Shown: positions 17,540 through 25,107 of the stretch, one piece after another
How the letters are laid out: each line of letters opens with the position of its first letter
How positions within the stretch are numbered: position 1 is the first letter of the stretch
Assembly: GCF_046097065.1 (NCBI RefSeq)
Contig: NZ_CP175563.1
Location: forward strand, 1,674,001-1,738,000
From: Syntrophus buswellii
GTDB lineage: Bacteria; Desulfobacterota; Syntrophia; Syntrophales; Syntrophaceae
Direction: 5' to 3'
DNA length: 64,000 nucleotides
Position numbers and translations under genes: made by a program
The notes under the pieces: model-generated
Seen by the model: only the letters and a program-made list of their open reading frames with translations
Told to the model about the DNA's origin: nothing
Database searches by the model: none

Positions 17540-18439
17540 GGAGCACCTCCTTAAGATGATCGATAGTGACTAAAGATTTGTCGAAACAAAGACCACATTT
17601 CTGGTTCAAACAAAAAGCTCTTCCTGAAAACAAAAAAATCTTGCCCCCTTAATTAGAAGCAACATTTTAATCATCTCTCCAAGGGATGCCTTTTCAAAAT
17701 AAGATAAAAGGATGATATTCATCAAACGCTTGAAACTATCTAATATGTCTGCAATTTTCTGCCTTTAATTTATTTGAATGTCAAGAAATAATTTATTTGA
17801 GGGCCAATACATGCCATCGTCCAACCTGATACAGGTCTTCTGACCTATCCGATGAACCATCATGGGCCTCATGACGGCTCTCATACGCAGTGCCTCTCTC
17901 GGCATACTGAAAGAACAGCCGCCTATCCCGCCAGCTCGAAGAACACATTAATCCTCAGGCTGGTCCGGATAGGGTCATTATTATTCCACCATCAGGATTT
18001 GGATGATTACCCGTCATGAATAGACCGGATTGTAAGACAAGACATCCTGGTGTATGTTAGTTCCAGGTAATATCTGATTGACAACAGATCGGCCTGTTAC
18101 TCAAAGATCCGTAAATAGTTTGACCGGATGTCATCAATAAGGATGACTATTTCGGGATCAGCATCGATTTTAACCCTATTTTTTCAATGCTTTAATCGGT
18201 GTTCCCGATATGGGTCATGTAATCGCCGAATCGTTCATCTTAACAATAACGTTAAATATTCTTCTGCTTGTAAGAAGGGGGTGAAGCCTCACCAATCAAT
18301 CCATGGGCACTATTGATCAAAAGGCGGGCAAAACATCTTGAAAGGATCTCATTTACGGCAGCTAAGCTGGGAAGTATCCTTAATAAAGAGGTACCAAAAG
18401 TCGAATTTTCTAAATACACCACCAAAGGAGGGCAAGCAG
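17540..18439 (+). other. 900-bp gap; possible minus-strand structured RNA, no gene
   Basis: No reading frame with a ribosome-binding site was found. Two adjacent hairpins at 17833-17880 look RNA-like on the minus strand (see findings). The short motif AATTTATTTGA occurs twice near 17766-17800. Many stop-broken frames around 17900-18250 may be decayed coding DNA. The right 20 bases hold the ribosome-binding site of the PEP-CTERM gene. Confidence 0.5.
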
Positions 18440-19165
18440 ATGAAAAAGCTATTGCTTACAATTACGTTTTCGGTGCTCCTTATTTTCTCTTCACTGACGG
18501 CGAATGCTCGTTTGGCCATCTTTGATGATTTATGGGATGTCAGCCAGGGAACTTCCGTGAGCGCAAGCAGCGGCGCCTTGGCAGGAGGATGGTGGTCAGA
18601 CCCACGGAACATGTTCGGGGGTGCCTATGGCACGAATTCTGATACCAAAAATAACACTATCTTCAAAGACTACCAGCCTCAAGGTTATGTTCATTGGGTG
18701 AATTGGCAGACGTCAGCCCCTGTTACCCTGCAGAGCTTCAACTTGGTCGCTATTCATGACTATGGCCTGAACATGGGTGAATACCGAAACATCAATCATC
18801 GAGGAATCAGCAGGTTCAAATTATTCTCCAGCACCGAATTGTCGGGACCATGGGCATTACTGTATGACTATACGGTCAATCCCGTGCTGGACTCAAATTG
18901 GCAACCCGTGTACGGCGGGGGAACGAATTACTCAGGATTAAATTATCTTGAACTTTTTGCAGATGTGCCGCTGACGACAGCCCAATACTTTAGAGCTGAA
19001 TTTACTCAATACGGCACAGGTTCGTGGGTATATGGTGACGCTCAGGGACCAAGAATCTATGAACTTGACGGATATGGGCCGACTGTTCCCATCCCGGCCA
19101 CGTTGCTTCTCTTGGGACCTGGTCTGATAGGGCTTTTGACACTCAAGAAAAAGTTTAACAGATAA
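18440..19165 (+). CDS. PEP-CTERM sorting-domain protein
   Basis: A secreted protein of 241 aa: an N-terminal Sec signal (MKKLLLTITFSVLLIFSSLTANA), a Trp/Tyr/Gly/Asn-rich beta-type body with no recognised enzyme motif, and a C-terminal exosortase sorting tail: VPIPAT, a hydrophobic helix (LLLLGPGLIGLLTL) and a basic end (KKKFNR). Such proteins are cut and anchored or released by exosortase, often with exopolysaccharide; no exosortase gene lies in this window. The ATG at 18440 has AAAGGAGG seven bases upstream, better than an in-frame start at 18338. Terminator at 19183-19213. Confidence 0.85.
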   Translation: MKKLLLTITFSVLLIFSSLTANARLAIFDDLWDVSQGTSVSASSGALAGGWWSDPRNMFGGAYGTNSDTKNNTIFKDYQPQGYVHWVNWQTSAPVTLQSFNLVAIHDYGLNMGEYRNINHRGISRFKLFSSTELSGPWALLYDYTVNPVLDSNWQPVYGGGTNYSGLNYLELFADVPLTTAQYFRAEFTQYGTGSWVYGDAQGPRIYELDGYGPTVPIPATLLLLGPGLIGLLTLKKKFNR

Positions 19166-19182
19166 ACTCCTATTTAATGATG

Positions 19183-19213
19183 AAGGCAGGATCAAACGGT
19201 TCTGCCTTTTTCT
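19183..19213 (+). terminator. Rho-independent terminator after the PEP-CTERM gene
   Basis: AAGGCAG (19183-19189) pairs perfectly with CTGCCTT (19202-19208) across a 12-base loop, followed by TTTTCTT. It also lies directly downstream of the displaced tRNA-Lys 3' end (minus direction), so before the island integrated it may have ended the tRNA transcript as well. Confidence 0.8.
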
Positions 19214-19217
19214 TGTT

Positions 19218-19256
19218 TTGGTGAGACCTGTCGGGATCGAACCGACAACCTACTGA
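19218..19256 (-). repeat. Displaced tRNA-Lys 3' end (att site)
   Basis: A 39-base match to 28137-28175 with one difference (GAGA versus GAGC at the fifth base of the acceptor stem). It covers CCA, acceptor 3' strand, T arm and part of the anticodon stem, then stops. The mismatch breaks an acceptor-stem pair, as expected if this copy lost selection after the element replaced it with its own 3' end. Confidence 0.85.
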
Positions 19257-19375
19257 CAGATATATAAGTATTATAGAGTACATATTAAATATTACATAAT
19301 ATTCATATCTATTAAATTGGCTACATGTCAACGAGCATCTTGGCTGCCGAATTAAATTTTTAACTTCCCACTCCA
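19257..19375 (+). other. AT-rich left end of the island
   Basis: 119 bases between the att copy and the target duplication of IS copy 1. No reading frame or clear signal was seen; strongly AT-rich (for example 19258-19320). Confidence 0.5.
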
Positions 19376-19379
19376 ATAC

Positions 19380-20906
19380 CACTACAACGACATATAATAT
19401 TTGACAACAAAAATTAAATGAACAATAATCCTCCTGAAGGATCAATTATCCAGAAGGAGGACAGCATGATCTTTAACAATTTCAGTGAAACAGAGATTTT
19501 TAGCATACCAAAGTTCGCTGTAGAAAAGACTGACGTTGAAGGGTTCATGGATGAATTGAGAGGATTTCATAGCACCTTTCAGAGTTGCTTTACGCGTAGC
19601 GAAACTCGCGAGAATTTCTTTCATTACATGGTTGGACAATTCAGCGAACTGGACAGGAAATCGATAGAGCCTATTGCATTGACGGTCGAAGGTGGGACCG
19701 TCCGTTCCATGCAGCGGATGATCAGCGATGCCCAATGGGACGAAGACCTGATCGCGAAGCGTTATCATCAATTGATCGGGGATGATATGGCGCATGGCGA
19801 TGGCATTTTGATTTTTGATGAGACATCGTTTGTCAAGAAGGGCAATGATTCCATCGGTGTTTCCCGTCAATACTGCGGCTCTCTGGGAAAAGTGGAAAAC
19901 TGCCAGGTCGGAGTTTTTGCAGCCTATGCCTCTCCTCATGGCTATGCCCTTCTGGACAAGCGATTGTTTATTCCGGAGAAGTGGTTTTCCGAACCTTACA
20001 AAGACAGGCGGTCGAAGTGCCGATTGCCCGATAGCGAAACGTTTAAGACCAAGGTGGAACTGGCCATCGAGATGCTTGATCATGTCCAGAAGGAGGAACT
20101 TCTTCCCTTTCGATACGTGGTTGCCGATACGGCCTATGGTAGAAGCATCGAGTTTATCGAGGCCATTGAGAAACATCCGGGAAAGACTTACCTTCTTGCG
20201 GTGCCCTGTGACACGCTTTGTTGGCTCACCTCTCCCGTTACCCACAAGAAGGCCTACACTTACAAAGGAGAGCAGCGCTCTCGGACCGTTCTTTCGGAAA
20301 CTGAAAAAGCCCCGGTGACGGTGGAAGCTTTTGCCCGGAATTTGAACAACTACTTCTGGTACAGGAGAATCGTTGCCGAGGGCGCGAAAGGGCCGATTGC
20401 TTACGAATTTATGAGGAGAAAGATCTTTCTGCACCGAGATGGCCTGCCCTGTAAATCCGTGTGGCTGATTGTCAAAAGAACCCTTGGTGCGGAGCCCGTT
20501 TATTCTTACTTCATCAGCAATGCTCCCAGAAGCACCCGCCTGCCGGTTTTTGTCTGGCTCAGCGGCGTTCGATGGGCGATCGAACAATGTTTTGAAGAAG
20601 CCAAGTCGGAATTGGGGCTTGATCAGTACGAGGTCAGGAAATTCTCCGGATGGCATCATCACATATTGACCTGTATGCTGGCTCACTTTTTTCTCTGGCA
20701 CCTCAAGATCAGGTTGGGGAAAAAAAGCACCCTCTGTTACGCTATCGCAGCTTAGGATCTTATTGGAGGTCGTGCTTCCCCTCCGAAAATTTGATGTTGA
20801 CAGCGCCATTTCTTTAGTGGCCGGAATACAAAGGCGAAATCATCGTGCCTATTTGTCTCATAGAAAGAAAAAGCAATTCCATTAACTTTCATTTGTCGTT
20901 GTAGGG
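19380..20906 (+). mobile_element. IS701-type insertion sequence, copy 1
   Basis: 1527 bp. The ends are CACTACAACGACA (left) and, inverted, CCCTACAACGACA (right): 13-bp terminal inverted repeats with one mismatch. It is flanked by a perfect 4-bp target duplication, ATAC at 19376-19379 and 20907-20910. Identical in sequence to copies at 22966-24492 and 25184-26710, so spread is recent. One transposase gene fills it. Confidence 0.92.
19466..20755 (+). CDS. IS701-family DDE transposase (copy 1)
   Basis: A 429-residue transposase. Family stretches are GTVRSMQRMISDAQWDED and DETSFVKKGNDSIGVSRQYCGSLGKVENCQ. Candidate catalytic residues are Asp near 118 (LIFDETS), Asp near 220 (VVADTAYG) and Glu near 372 (RWAIEQCFEEAKSELGL). 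The start is taken as ATG 19466, six bases after AAGGAGG, rather than the upstream in-frame ATG at 19418. A 455-codon open frame runs antisense through the gene, but it has no family resemblance. Confidence 0.92.
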   Translation: MIFNNFSETEIFSIPKFAVEKTDVEGFMDELRGFHSTFQSCFTRSETRENFFHYMVGQFSELDRKSIEPIALTVEGGTVRSMQRMISDAQWDEDLIAKRYHQLIGDDMAHGDGILIFDETSFVKKGNDSIGVSRQYCGSLGKVENCQVGVFAAYASPHGYALLDKRLFIPEKWFSEPYKDRRSKCRLPDSETFKTKVELAIEMLDHVQKEELLPFRYVVADTAYGRSIEFIEAIEKHPGKTYLLAVPCDTLCWLTSPVTHKKAYTYKGEQRSRTVLSETEKAPVTVEAFARNLNNYFWYRRIVAEGAKGPIAYEFMRRKIFLHRDGLPCKSVWLIVKRTLGAEPVYSYFISNAPRSTRLPVFVWLSGVRWAIEQCFEEAKSELGLDQYEVRKFSGWHHHILTCMLAHFFLWHLKIRLGKKSTLCYAIAA

Positions 20907-20910
20907 ATAC

Positions 20911-21236
20911 TTAATTGAAAAAGTATTTATTTCGCAAAAATCAAAATACCCTATATATTTGACACTCTCTCTTTCATTTGCTTCATCTGCAAATATTACG
21001 TCTAGGTTGAAAGCACCATTTCTTCCTGTTATCAATCGCAATCATATCATCAGAATAATGCGACAGTTCAATTACAAATAAACAGTTTGCAATTTCGACT
21101 ATTGTTTACATTTTTCAGATAAGATCATTTCCGTAATCAATCAGTATTGAAAAATATATGTAAAATTGATACTTTTACATTGGTCTCGTTCATCTATTGT
21201 AAGGTGTTTTTCATTCTGTTTGATTGGAGGGGACAC
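20911..21236 (+). other. 326-bp AT-rich gap before the cargo operon
   Basis: No gene seen. AT-rich DNA between IS copy 1 and the SHOCT lipoprotein gene, presumably holding the cargo promoter. Several weak -10-like TA-rich hexamers occur, but no -35/-10 pair that I would defend. Confidence 0.5.
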
Positions 21237-21548
21237 ATGAACGGAAGACTATTGCCGATTCTTTCTTTGTTTCTATCAATCCTAACAGGTTGTACCAAGG
21301 ATTATCCTTACGGTTCAAGCCCGGACTGGGGTCACATGATGTACTATGGTTACGGAGGTGGGTTTATGTGGATCCTATTACTCGTAATGATCGGTATCCT
21401 GCTCTACTTTGTAATCCAGACCGCCAAGAGAAAAAATGGCGGGGAAGTGTCGGAGAAGACTCCCCTCGACATTCTGAAAAAACGTTACGCTAAGGGTGAA
21501 ATAACTAAGGAAGAGTTTGACCGGATTAAGCGTGAACTTTCAGAGTAG
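21237..21548 (+). CDS. SHOCT-domain lipoprotein (island cargo)
   Basis: 103 residues. The lipoprotein signal MNGRLLPILSLFLSILTGC ends in the lipobox LTGC. A short Tyr/Gly/Met-rich segment (YGSSPDWGHMMYYGYGGG) is followed by a membrane helix (FMWILLLVMIGILLYFVIQTA) and a C-terminal SHOCT motif (DILKKRYAKGEITKEEFDRIKREL). SHOCT proteins commonly sit beside metal-handling or stress genes; the function is unproved. The ATG at 21237 follows GGAGGGG. Cotranscribed with the ferritin-like gene 42 bases downstream. Confidence 0.75.
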   Translation: MNGRLLPILSLFLSILTGCTKDYPYGSSPDWGHMMYYGYGGGFMWILLLVMIGILLYFVIQTAKRKNGGEVSEKTPLDILKKRYAKGEITKEEFDRIKRELSE

Positions 21549-21590
21549 GCAACACGAATGACCCAGAAGCCAAAATATAAGGAGGAAAAT

Positions 21591-22268
21591 ATGAAACGAA
21601 AAATGCTGCAAATCAGTGTCGTTCTCATCGTTTTACTCATGGCTTTACCGGCAATGACCCAATCTCGCTATGATTATGGGCCAGGATACGACGATGAATA
21701 CTATGGGCGTGGATGGGGTTCTGGATATGGCATGGGATCTGGCTACGGAATGGGACGGGGCGGGATGATGGGCTATGGAGGATATTATTCTGTGCCGAAC
21801 AAACTGCCAGTTCCCAAGAATAAGGAGTGGATCGGGAAGCTGCGTGACATCCTGGCACTGGAAAGACTTTCTTTTGAGCAGTACGCAGTGGATTCGGAGA
21901 AGTACAATACTTACATGCCGTATCACATGATCATACCGCAGGAGCAAGACCATGTCTTGACAATCGAGCGACTTTTCGCAGCCTACGGCCTTCCTACAGA
22001 TGGGAAGTCCCCAGTTGTGAAAGACACGAAGACCCTTGATGAGGCCTATCAATTATGTGTAAAAATGGAACGCGACCTCATCCCACGTTATGAATGGCTG
22101 ATCAAGAATGCCGAAGATCGCGACACTGCCGGGATTCTTAACAACCTTCTGATCCAAACACGCTACCACCTTGCCATGTTTGAGCACGCTTTACAGGCTG
22201 GTGGGTGGCATGGAGGAGGACCTTGGGGTGGGCGCGGTCGAGGTCCTGGCATGATGTGGGGTTGGTAA
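21591..22268 (+). CDS. Secreted DUF2202/ferritin-like protein (island cargo)
   Basis: 225 residues: a Sec signal (MKRKMLQISVVLIVLLMALPAMTQS), a Gly/Tyr/Met-rich low-complexity linker (GSGYGMGSGYGMGRGGMMGYGG), a four-helix ferritin-like domain (LRDILALERLSFEQYAVDSEKYN..., IPQEQDHVLTIERLFAAYGLP, and LLIQTRYHLAMFEHALQAGG), and a Gly/Trp-rich tail. Glu and His residues lie in the helices as expected for a metal site (E, EQDH, RYH, FEH). This resembles DUF2202 proteins, which are often found with copper, silver or arsenic functions. AAGGAGG precedes ATG 21591. Metal binding is inference. Confidence 0.7.
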   Translation: MKRKMLQISVVLIVLLMALPAMTQSRYDYGPGYDDEYYGRGWGSGYGMGSGYGMGRGGMMGYGGYYSVPNKLPVPKNKEWIGKLRDILALERLSFEQYAVDSEKYNTYMPYHMIIPQEQDHVLTIERLFAAYGLPTDGKSPVVKDTKTLDEAYQLCVKMERDLIPRYEWLIKNAEDRDTAGILNNLLIQTRYHLAMFEHALQAGGWHGGGPWGGRGRGPGMMWGW

Positions 22269-22335
22269 AAGCTTACTCTTTAACGACACCCTTCATCACT
22301 TCTTTCAGAATAGAAATAGGAAATGAGGTAAGCAA

Positions 22336-22370
22336 AGGCAGAGTCAGAAATGGCTCTGCCTATATTATTT
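22336..22370 (+). terminator. Terminator of the cargo operon
   Basis: AGGCAGAG (22336-22343) pairs with CTCTGCCT (22354-22361), with a 10-base loop, followed by a modest T-rich run (ATATTATTTG). Located 68 bases after the ferritin-like gene stop. Confidence 0.65.
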
Positions 22371-22599
22371 GAAAATATTCTTAATATATGTTTTCAGATC
22401 GTAATCGTTAGTACTGAAAGTAACTCAGAGTAAGAATTTGTAGATGCGTTCTGGCAAGAATGATCCTCTCTACCATTCCCCCGCGTTCGACAGTCGTAGG
22501 CATATTTTGACCTTTTGAATAGCGTAAGTCATTGAATTTTCACAGTCGGACTCTCAAAAAACTGAAAAACCTGTAGGCATGCGAAATATGTAATTATGC

Positions 22600-22635
22600 T
22601 TGACATCGTTGGTAGTCTACGTTACATGAGTAGAC
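22600..22635 (+). promoter_or_regulatory. Promoter with palindrome before the IS1634-like stump
   Basis: TTGACA at 22600-22605 is a full -35 match; a weak -10 (TACATG) follows 17 bases later. Overlapping it is a 6-bp palindrome GTCTAC-N9-GTAGAC (22615-22635) ending at the transposase ATG, which could be an operator or part of the element terminus. Confidence 0.4.
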
Positions 22636-22773
22636 ATGTACATCAGAACAATCTCCAGAAAAAACAAGAGCGGATCGACAACCACATACGTCCAGTTGGC
22701 GCATAATGTTCGGGATGCCAAAACGGGACATTGGTGGGCCGTATGGGACTTGAACCCACGGCCAACGGATTAA
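22636..22773 (+). pseudogene. IS1634-like transposase, 5' stump
   Basis: The first 31 codons (MYIRTISRKNKSGSTTTYVQ..., then LAHNVRDAKTG) resemble the N-terminus of IS1634-family transposases as I recall it. The frame then runs out of homology precisely where the tRNA-Lys(UUU) fragment begins (22732) and stops at 22771-22773. It is therefore a truncated gene left at a recombination junction. The family call is from memory of the conserved N-terminus. Confidence 0.55.
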
Positions 22774-22776
22774 AAA
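22732..22776 (-). repeat. 3' half of tRNA-Lys(UUU), att-site remnant
   Basis: Read on the minus strand the 45 bases run from the anticodon loop (TTTTTAATCCG) through the variable loop, T arm (GTGGGTTCAAGTCCCAT) and acceptor 3' strand to an encoded CCA. The 5' half is absent: the sequence before the loop cannot form the anticodon stem. It is a different tRNA-Lys from the one at 28138-28213. Breakage at the anticodon loop with an encoded CCA is typical of integrase crossover sites. Confidence 0.75.
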
Positions 22777-22821
22777 TACTCTGGCGAGTTTAACAAGTCT
22801 TGGGGCAGGGGAGAGGAGTGA

Positions 22822-22864
22822 GCGATAACAAATTGTATTTCAAAAAAACAAAATTTGTTATCGC
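22822..22864. repeat. Perfect 13-bp inverted repeat
   Basis: GCGATAACAAATT (22822-22834) and AATTTGTTATCGC (22852-22864) around a 17-base A-rich loop. No T tract follows, so it is not a classical terminator. It lies between the tRNA fragment and the IS21-like end; it could be a regulator site or an element terminus. Confidence 0.6.
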
Positions 22865-22878
22865 CTTACTTATGGTTG

Positions 22879-22965
22879 TGCTAACCTAAAATTGATCAGG
22901 GAAAGGGCCTTGTGCTAACCCAAAATTGACCACCCCAGAGCACGAGAGACCTGCTAAGAAGATAC
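22879..22965 (+). repeat. Left end of an IS21-like element (two terminal repeats)
   Basis: TGTGCTAACCTAAAATTGATCA and TGTGCTAACCCAAAATTGACCA (two copies differing at two positions, about 22 bases each, 35-40 bases apart) have the form of the multiple terminal repeats of IS21-family elements and begin with TG. The sequence then runs to IS copy 2. Its continuation into istA is found, inverted, at 25083-25183. Confidence 0.65.
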
Positions 22966-24492
22966 CACTACAACGACATATAATATTTGACAACAAAAAT
23001 TAAATGAACAATAATCCTCCTGAAGGATCAATTATCCAGAAGGAGGACAGCATGATCTTTAACAATTTCAGTGAAACAGAGATTTTTAGCATACCAAAGT
23101 TCGCTGTAGAAAAGACTGACGTTGAAGGGTTCATGGATGAATTGAGAGGATTTCATAGCACCTTTCAGAGTTGCTTTACGCGTAGCGAAACTCGCGAGAA
23201 TTTCTTTCATTACATGGTTGGACAATTCAGCGAACTGGACAGGAAATCGATAGAGCCTATTGCATTGACGGTCGAAGGTGGGACCGTCCGTTCCATGCAG
23301 CGGATGATCAGCGATGCCCAATGGGACGAAGACCTGATCGCGAAGCGTTATCATCAATTGATCGGGGATGATATGGCGCATGGCGATGGCATTTTGATTT
23401 TTGATGAGACATCGTTTGTCAAGAAGGGCAATGATTCCATCGGTGTTTCCCGTCAATACTGCGGCTCTCTGGGAAAAGTGGAAAACTGCCAGGTCGGAGT
23501 TTTTGCAGCCTATGCCTCTCCTCATGGCTATGCCCTTCTGGACAAGCGATTGTTTATTCCGGAGAAGTGGTTTTCCGAACCTTACAAAGACAGGCGGTCG
23601 AAGTGCCGATTGCCCGATAGCGAAACGTTTAAGACCAAGGTGGAACTGGCCATCGAGATGCTTGATCATGTCCAGAAGGAGGAACTTCTTCCCTTTCGAT
23701 ACGTGGTTGCCGATACGGCCTATGGTAGAAGCATCGAGTTTATCGAGGCCATTGAGAAACATCCGGGAAAGACTTACCTTCTTGCGGTGCCCTGTGACAC
23801 GCTTTGTTGGCTCACCTCTCCCGTTACCCACAAGAAGGCCTACACTTACAAAGGAGAGCAGCGCTCTCGGACCGTTCTTTCGGAAACTGAAAAAGCCCCG
23901 GTGACGGTGGAAGCTTTTGCCCGGAATTTGAACAACTACTTCTGGTACAGGAGAATCGTTGCCGAGGGCGCGAAAGGGCCGATTGCTTACGAATTTATGA
24001 GGAGAAAGATCTTTCTGCACCGAGATGGCCTGCCCTGTAAATCCGTGTGGCTGATTGTCAAAAGAACCCTTGGTGCGGAGCCCGTTTATTCTTACTTCAT
24101 CAGCAATGCTCCCAGAAGCACCCGCCTGCCGGTTTTTGTCTGGCTCAGCGGCGTTCGATGGGCGATCGAACAATGTTTTGAAGAAGCCAAGTCGGAATTG
24201 GGGCTTGATCAGTACGAGGTCAGGAAATTCTCCGGATGGCATCATCACATATTGACCTGTATGCTGGCTCACTTTTTTCTCTGGCACCTCAAGATCAGGT
24301 TGGGGAAAAAAAGCACCCTCTGTTACGCTATCGCAGCTTAGGATCTTATTGGAGGTCGTGCTTCCCCTCCGAAAATTTGATGTTGACAGCGCCATTTCTT
24401 TAGTGGCCGGAATACAAAGGCGAAATCATCGTGCCTATTTGTCTCATAGAAAGAAAAAGCAATTCCATTAACTTTCATTTGTCGTTGTAGGG
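22966..24492 (+). mobile_element. IS701-type insertion sequence, copy 2
   Basis: 1527 bp with the same terminal repeats and sequence as copy 1. The flanking tetramers do not match each other: ATAC on the left (22962-22965), TTAT on the right (24493-24496). They match the flanks of copy 3 in reverse complement, pointing to an inversion of the DNA between the two copies. Confidence 0.92.
23052..24341 (+). CDS. IS701-family DDE transposase (copy 2)
   Basis: Translation identical to copy 1 (429 aa from the ATG behind AAGGAGG), with an intact catalytic triad. No degeneration is visible, so all three copies could be active. Confidence 0.92.
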   Translation: MIFNNFSETEIFSIPKFAVEKTDVEGFMDELRGFHSTFQSCFTRSETRENFFHYMVGQFSELDRKSIEPIALTVEGGTVRSMQRMISDAQWDEDLIAKRYHQLIGDDMAHGDGILIFDETSFVKKGNDSIGVSRQYCGSLGKVENCQVGVFAAYASPHGYALLDKRLFIPEKWFSEPYKDRRSKCRLPDSETFKTKVELAIEMLDHVQKEELLPFRYVVADTAYGRSIEFIEAIEKHPGKTYLLAVPCDTLCWLTSPVTHKKAYTYKGEQRSRTVLSETEKAPVTVEAFARNLNNYFWYRRIVAEGAKGPIAYEFMRRKIFLHRDGLPCKSVWLIVKRTLGAEPVYSYFISNAPRSTRLPVFVWLSGVRWAIEQCFEEAKSELGLDQYEVRKFSGWHHHILTCMLAHFFLWHLKIRLGKKSTLCYAIAA

Positions 24493-25030
24493 TTATAATC
24501 CCCGTCTCCCCAGACAGGAGATTCTTGAGCTGATCAGCGTAAAGTTTGTGCAATCTGCCGCCGATGCGCTTTTGATCGGCCACCCCGGCACTGGTAAAAG
24601 CCACATTGCCAAAGCGGTTGCGCATGCCGCGATCCAGGCCGGTTATCAGGTGGCCTACCGGGAAGCGCAATGCTTCTTTGAAGACATCTTTGAAGCCACG
24701 CAAACAGGCAAGCGCAAAAAGCTGTTCAAGCTGTTCTGCGGCGCCGATCTTTTGGTGATTGATGATCTGTTTCTGAAAAAACGTCTGCCGCAGGCCGCCG
24801 CTGATGATCTGCTGGATGTGATTCTGGAGCGTTATCGCCACCGGAAAAGCACGATGATCACTTCAAACCGGCCGATTGAGGACTGGGGAAAGCTCCTCGG
24901 CGACAATGCTGCAGCTTCGGCCATTCTGGACCGTCTGTTGCACCGCGGTCATCTGCTGAAATTTGAAGGAAAGAGTTACCGGCTCAAGGAGGCTTCTAAA
25001 AGACTCGCGTTAGAAAAGAAAAATAACTAG
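24493..25030 (+). pseudogene. istB: IS21-like helper ATPase IstB, 5' truncated
   Basis: In frame from 24494 the product reads YNPRLPRQEILELISVKFV, then the Walker A motif GHPGTGKSHIAKAVAHAA, Walker B-like ADLLVIDDLFL, and the sensor region STMITSNRPIEDWGKLLGD, ending KRLALEKKNN: about 178 residues of the usual 240-260. The N-terminal part is missing, cut by the IS701 junction at 24492/24493. An internal ATG at 24548 would give only 160 aa and remove conserved sequence. IstB assists IstA in IS21 transposition; no istA partner survives. Confidence 0.85.
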
Positions 25031-25059
25031 CTTAACACCTGTTCTGCCGACCTTGGGGT

Positions 25060-25107
25060 GGGGGATTTTGACCCGGCCACAGGTGGGGGATTTTCAAGTG
25101 GCCATCC
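25060..25107 (+). repeat. Right end of the second IS21-like element
   Basis: Two copies of AGGTGGGGGATTTT-like sequence (the first begins GGGGTGGGGGATTTTGA, the second AGGTGGGGGATTTTCA) lie 30-80 bases after the istB stop, the usual place for IS21 terminal repeats. The end ...CAAGTGGCCA terminates in CA, as IS21-family elements do. It abuts the istA start remnant on the other strand. Confidence 0.6.

Larger units (their letters stand above)
22371..22965 (+). other. 595 bp of mobile-element debris
   Basis: No intact gene. In order it holds an unassigned stretch to about 22595, a promoter and palindrome with the first 31 codons of an IS1634-like transposase (22600-22728), the 3' half of a tRNA-Lys(UUU) (22732-22776), a 13-bp inverted repeat (22822-22864), two terminal repeats of an IS21-like element (22879-22938), and the left flank of IS copy 2. 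Confidence 0.7.

Noticed and set aside
17540..17800. Sigma-54 or sigma-70 promoter for the flavoprotein gene
   Set aside because: No -24/-12 pair with correct spacing and no convincing -35/-10 pair was found on the minus strand.
18241..18330. Possible cyclic-di-GMP riboswitch before the PEP-CTERM gene
   Set aside because: A GAAGCCTCACC stretch recalled the GEMM motif, but the receptor helix and the remaining conserved bases are absent.
19442..20809. 455-codon open frame antisense to each IS701 transposase (also 23028-24395 and 25246-26613)
   Set aside because: It mirrors the transposase codons exactly, has no recognisable family pattern or ribosome-binding site, and exists only because the sense gene lacks certain codons in that phase.
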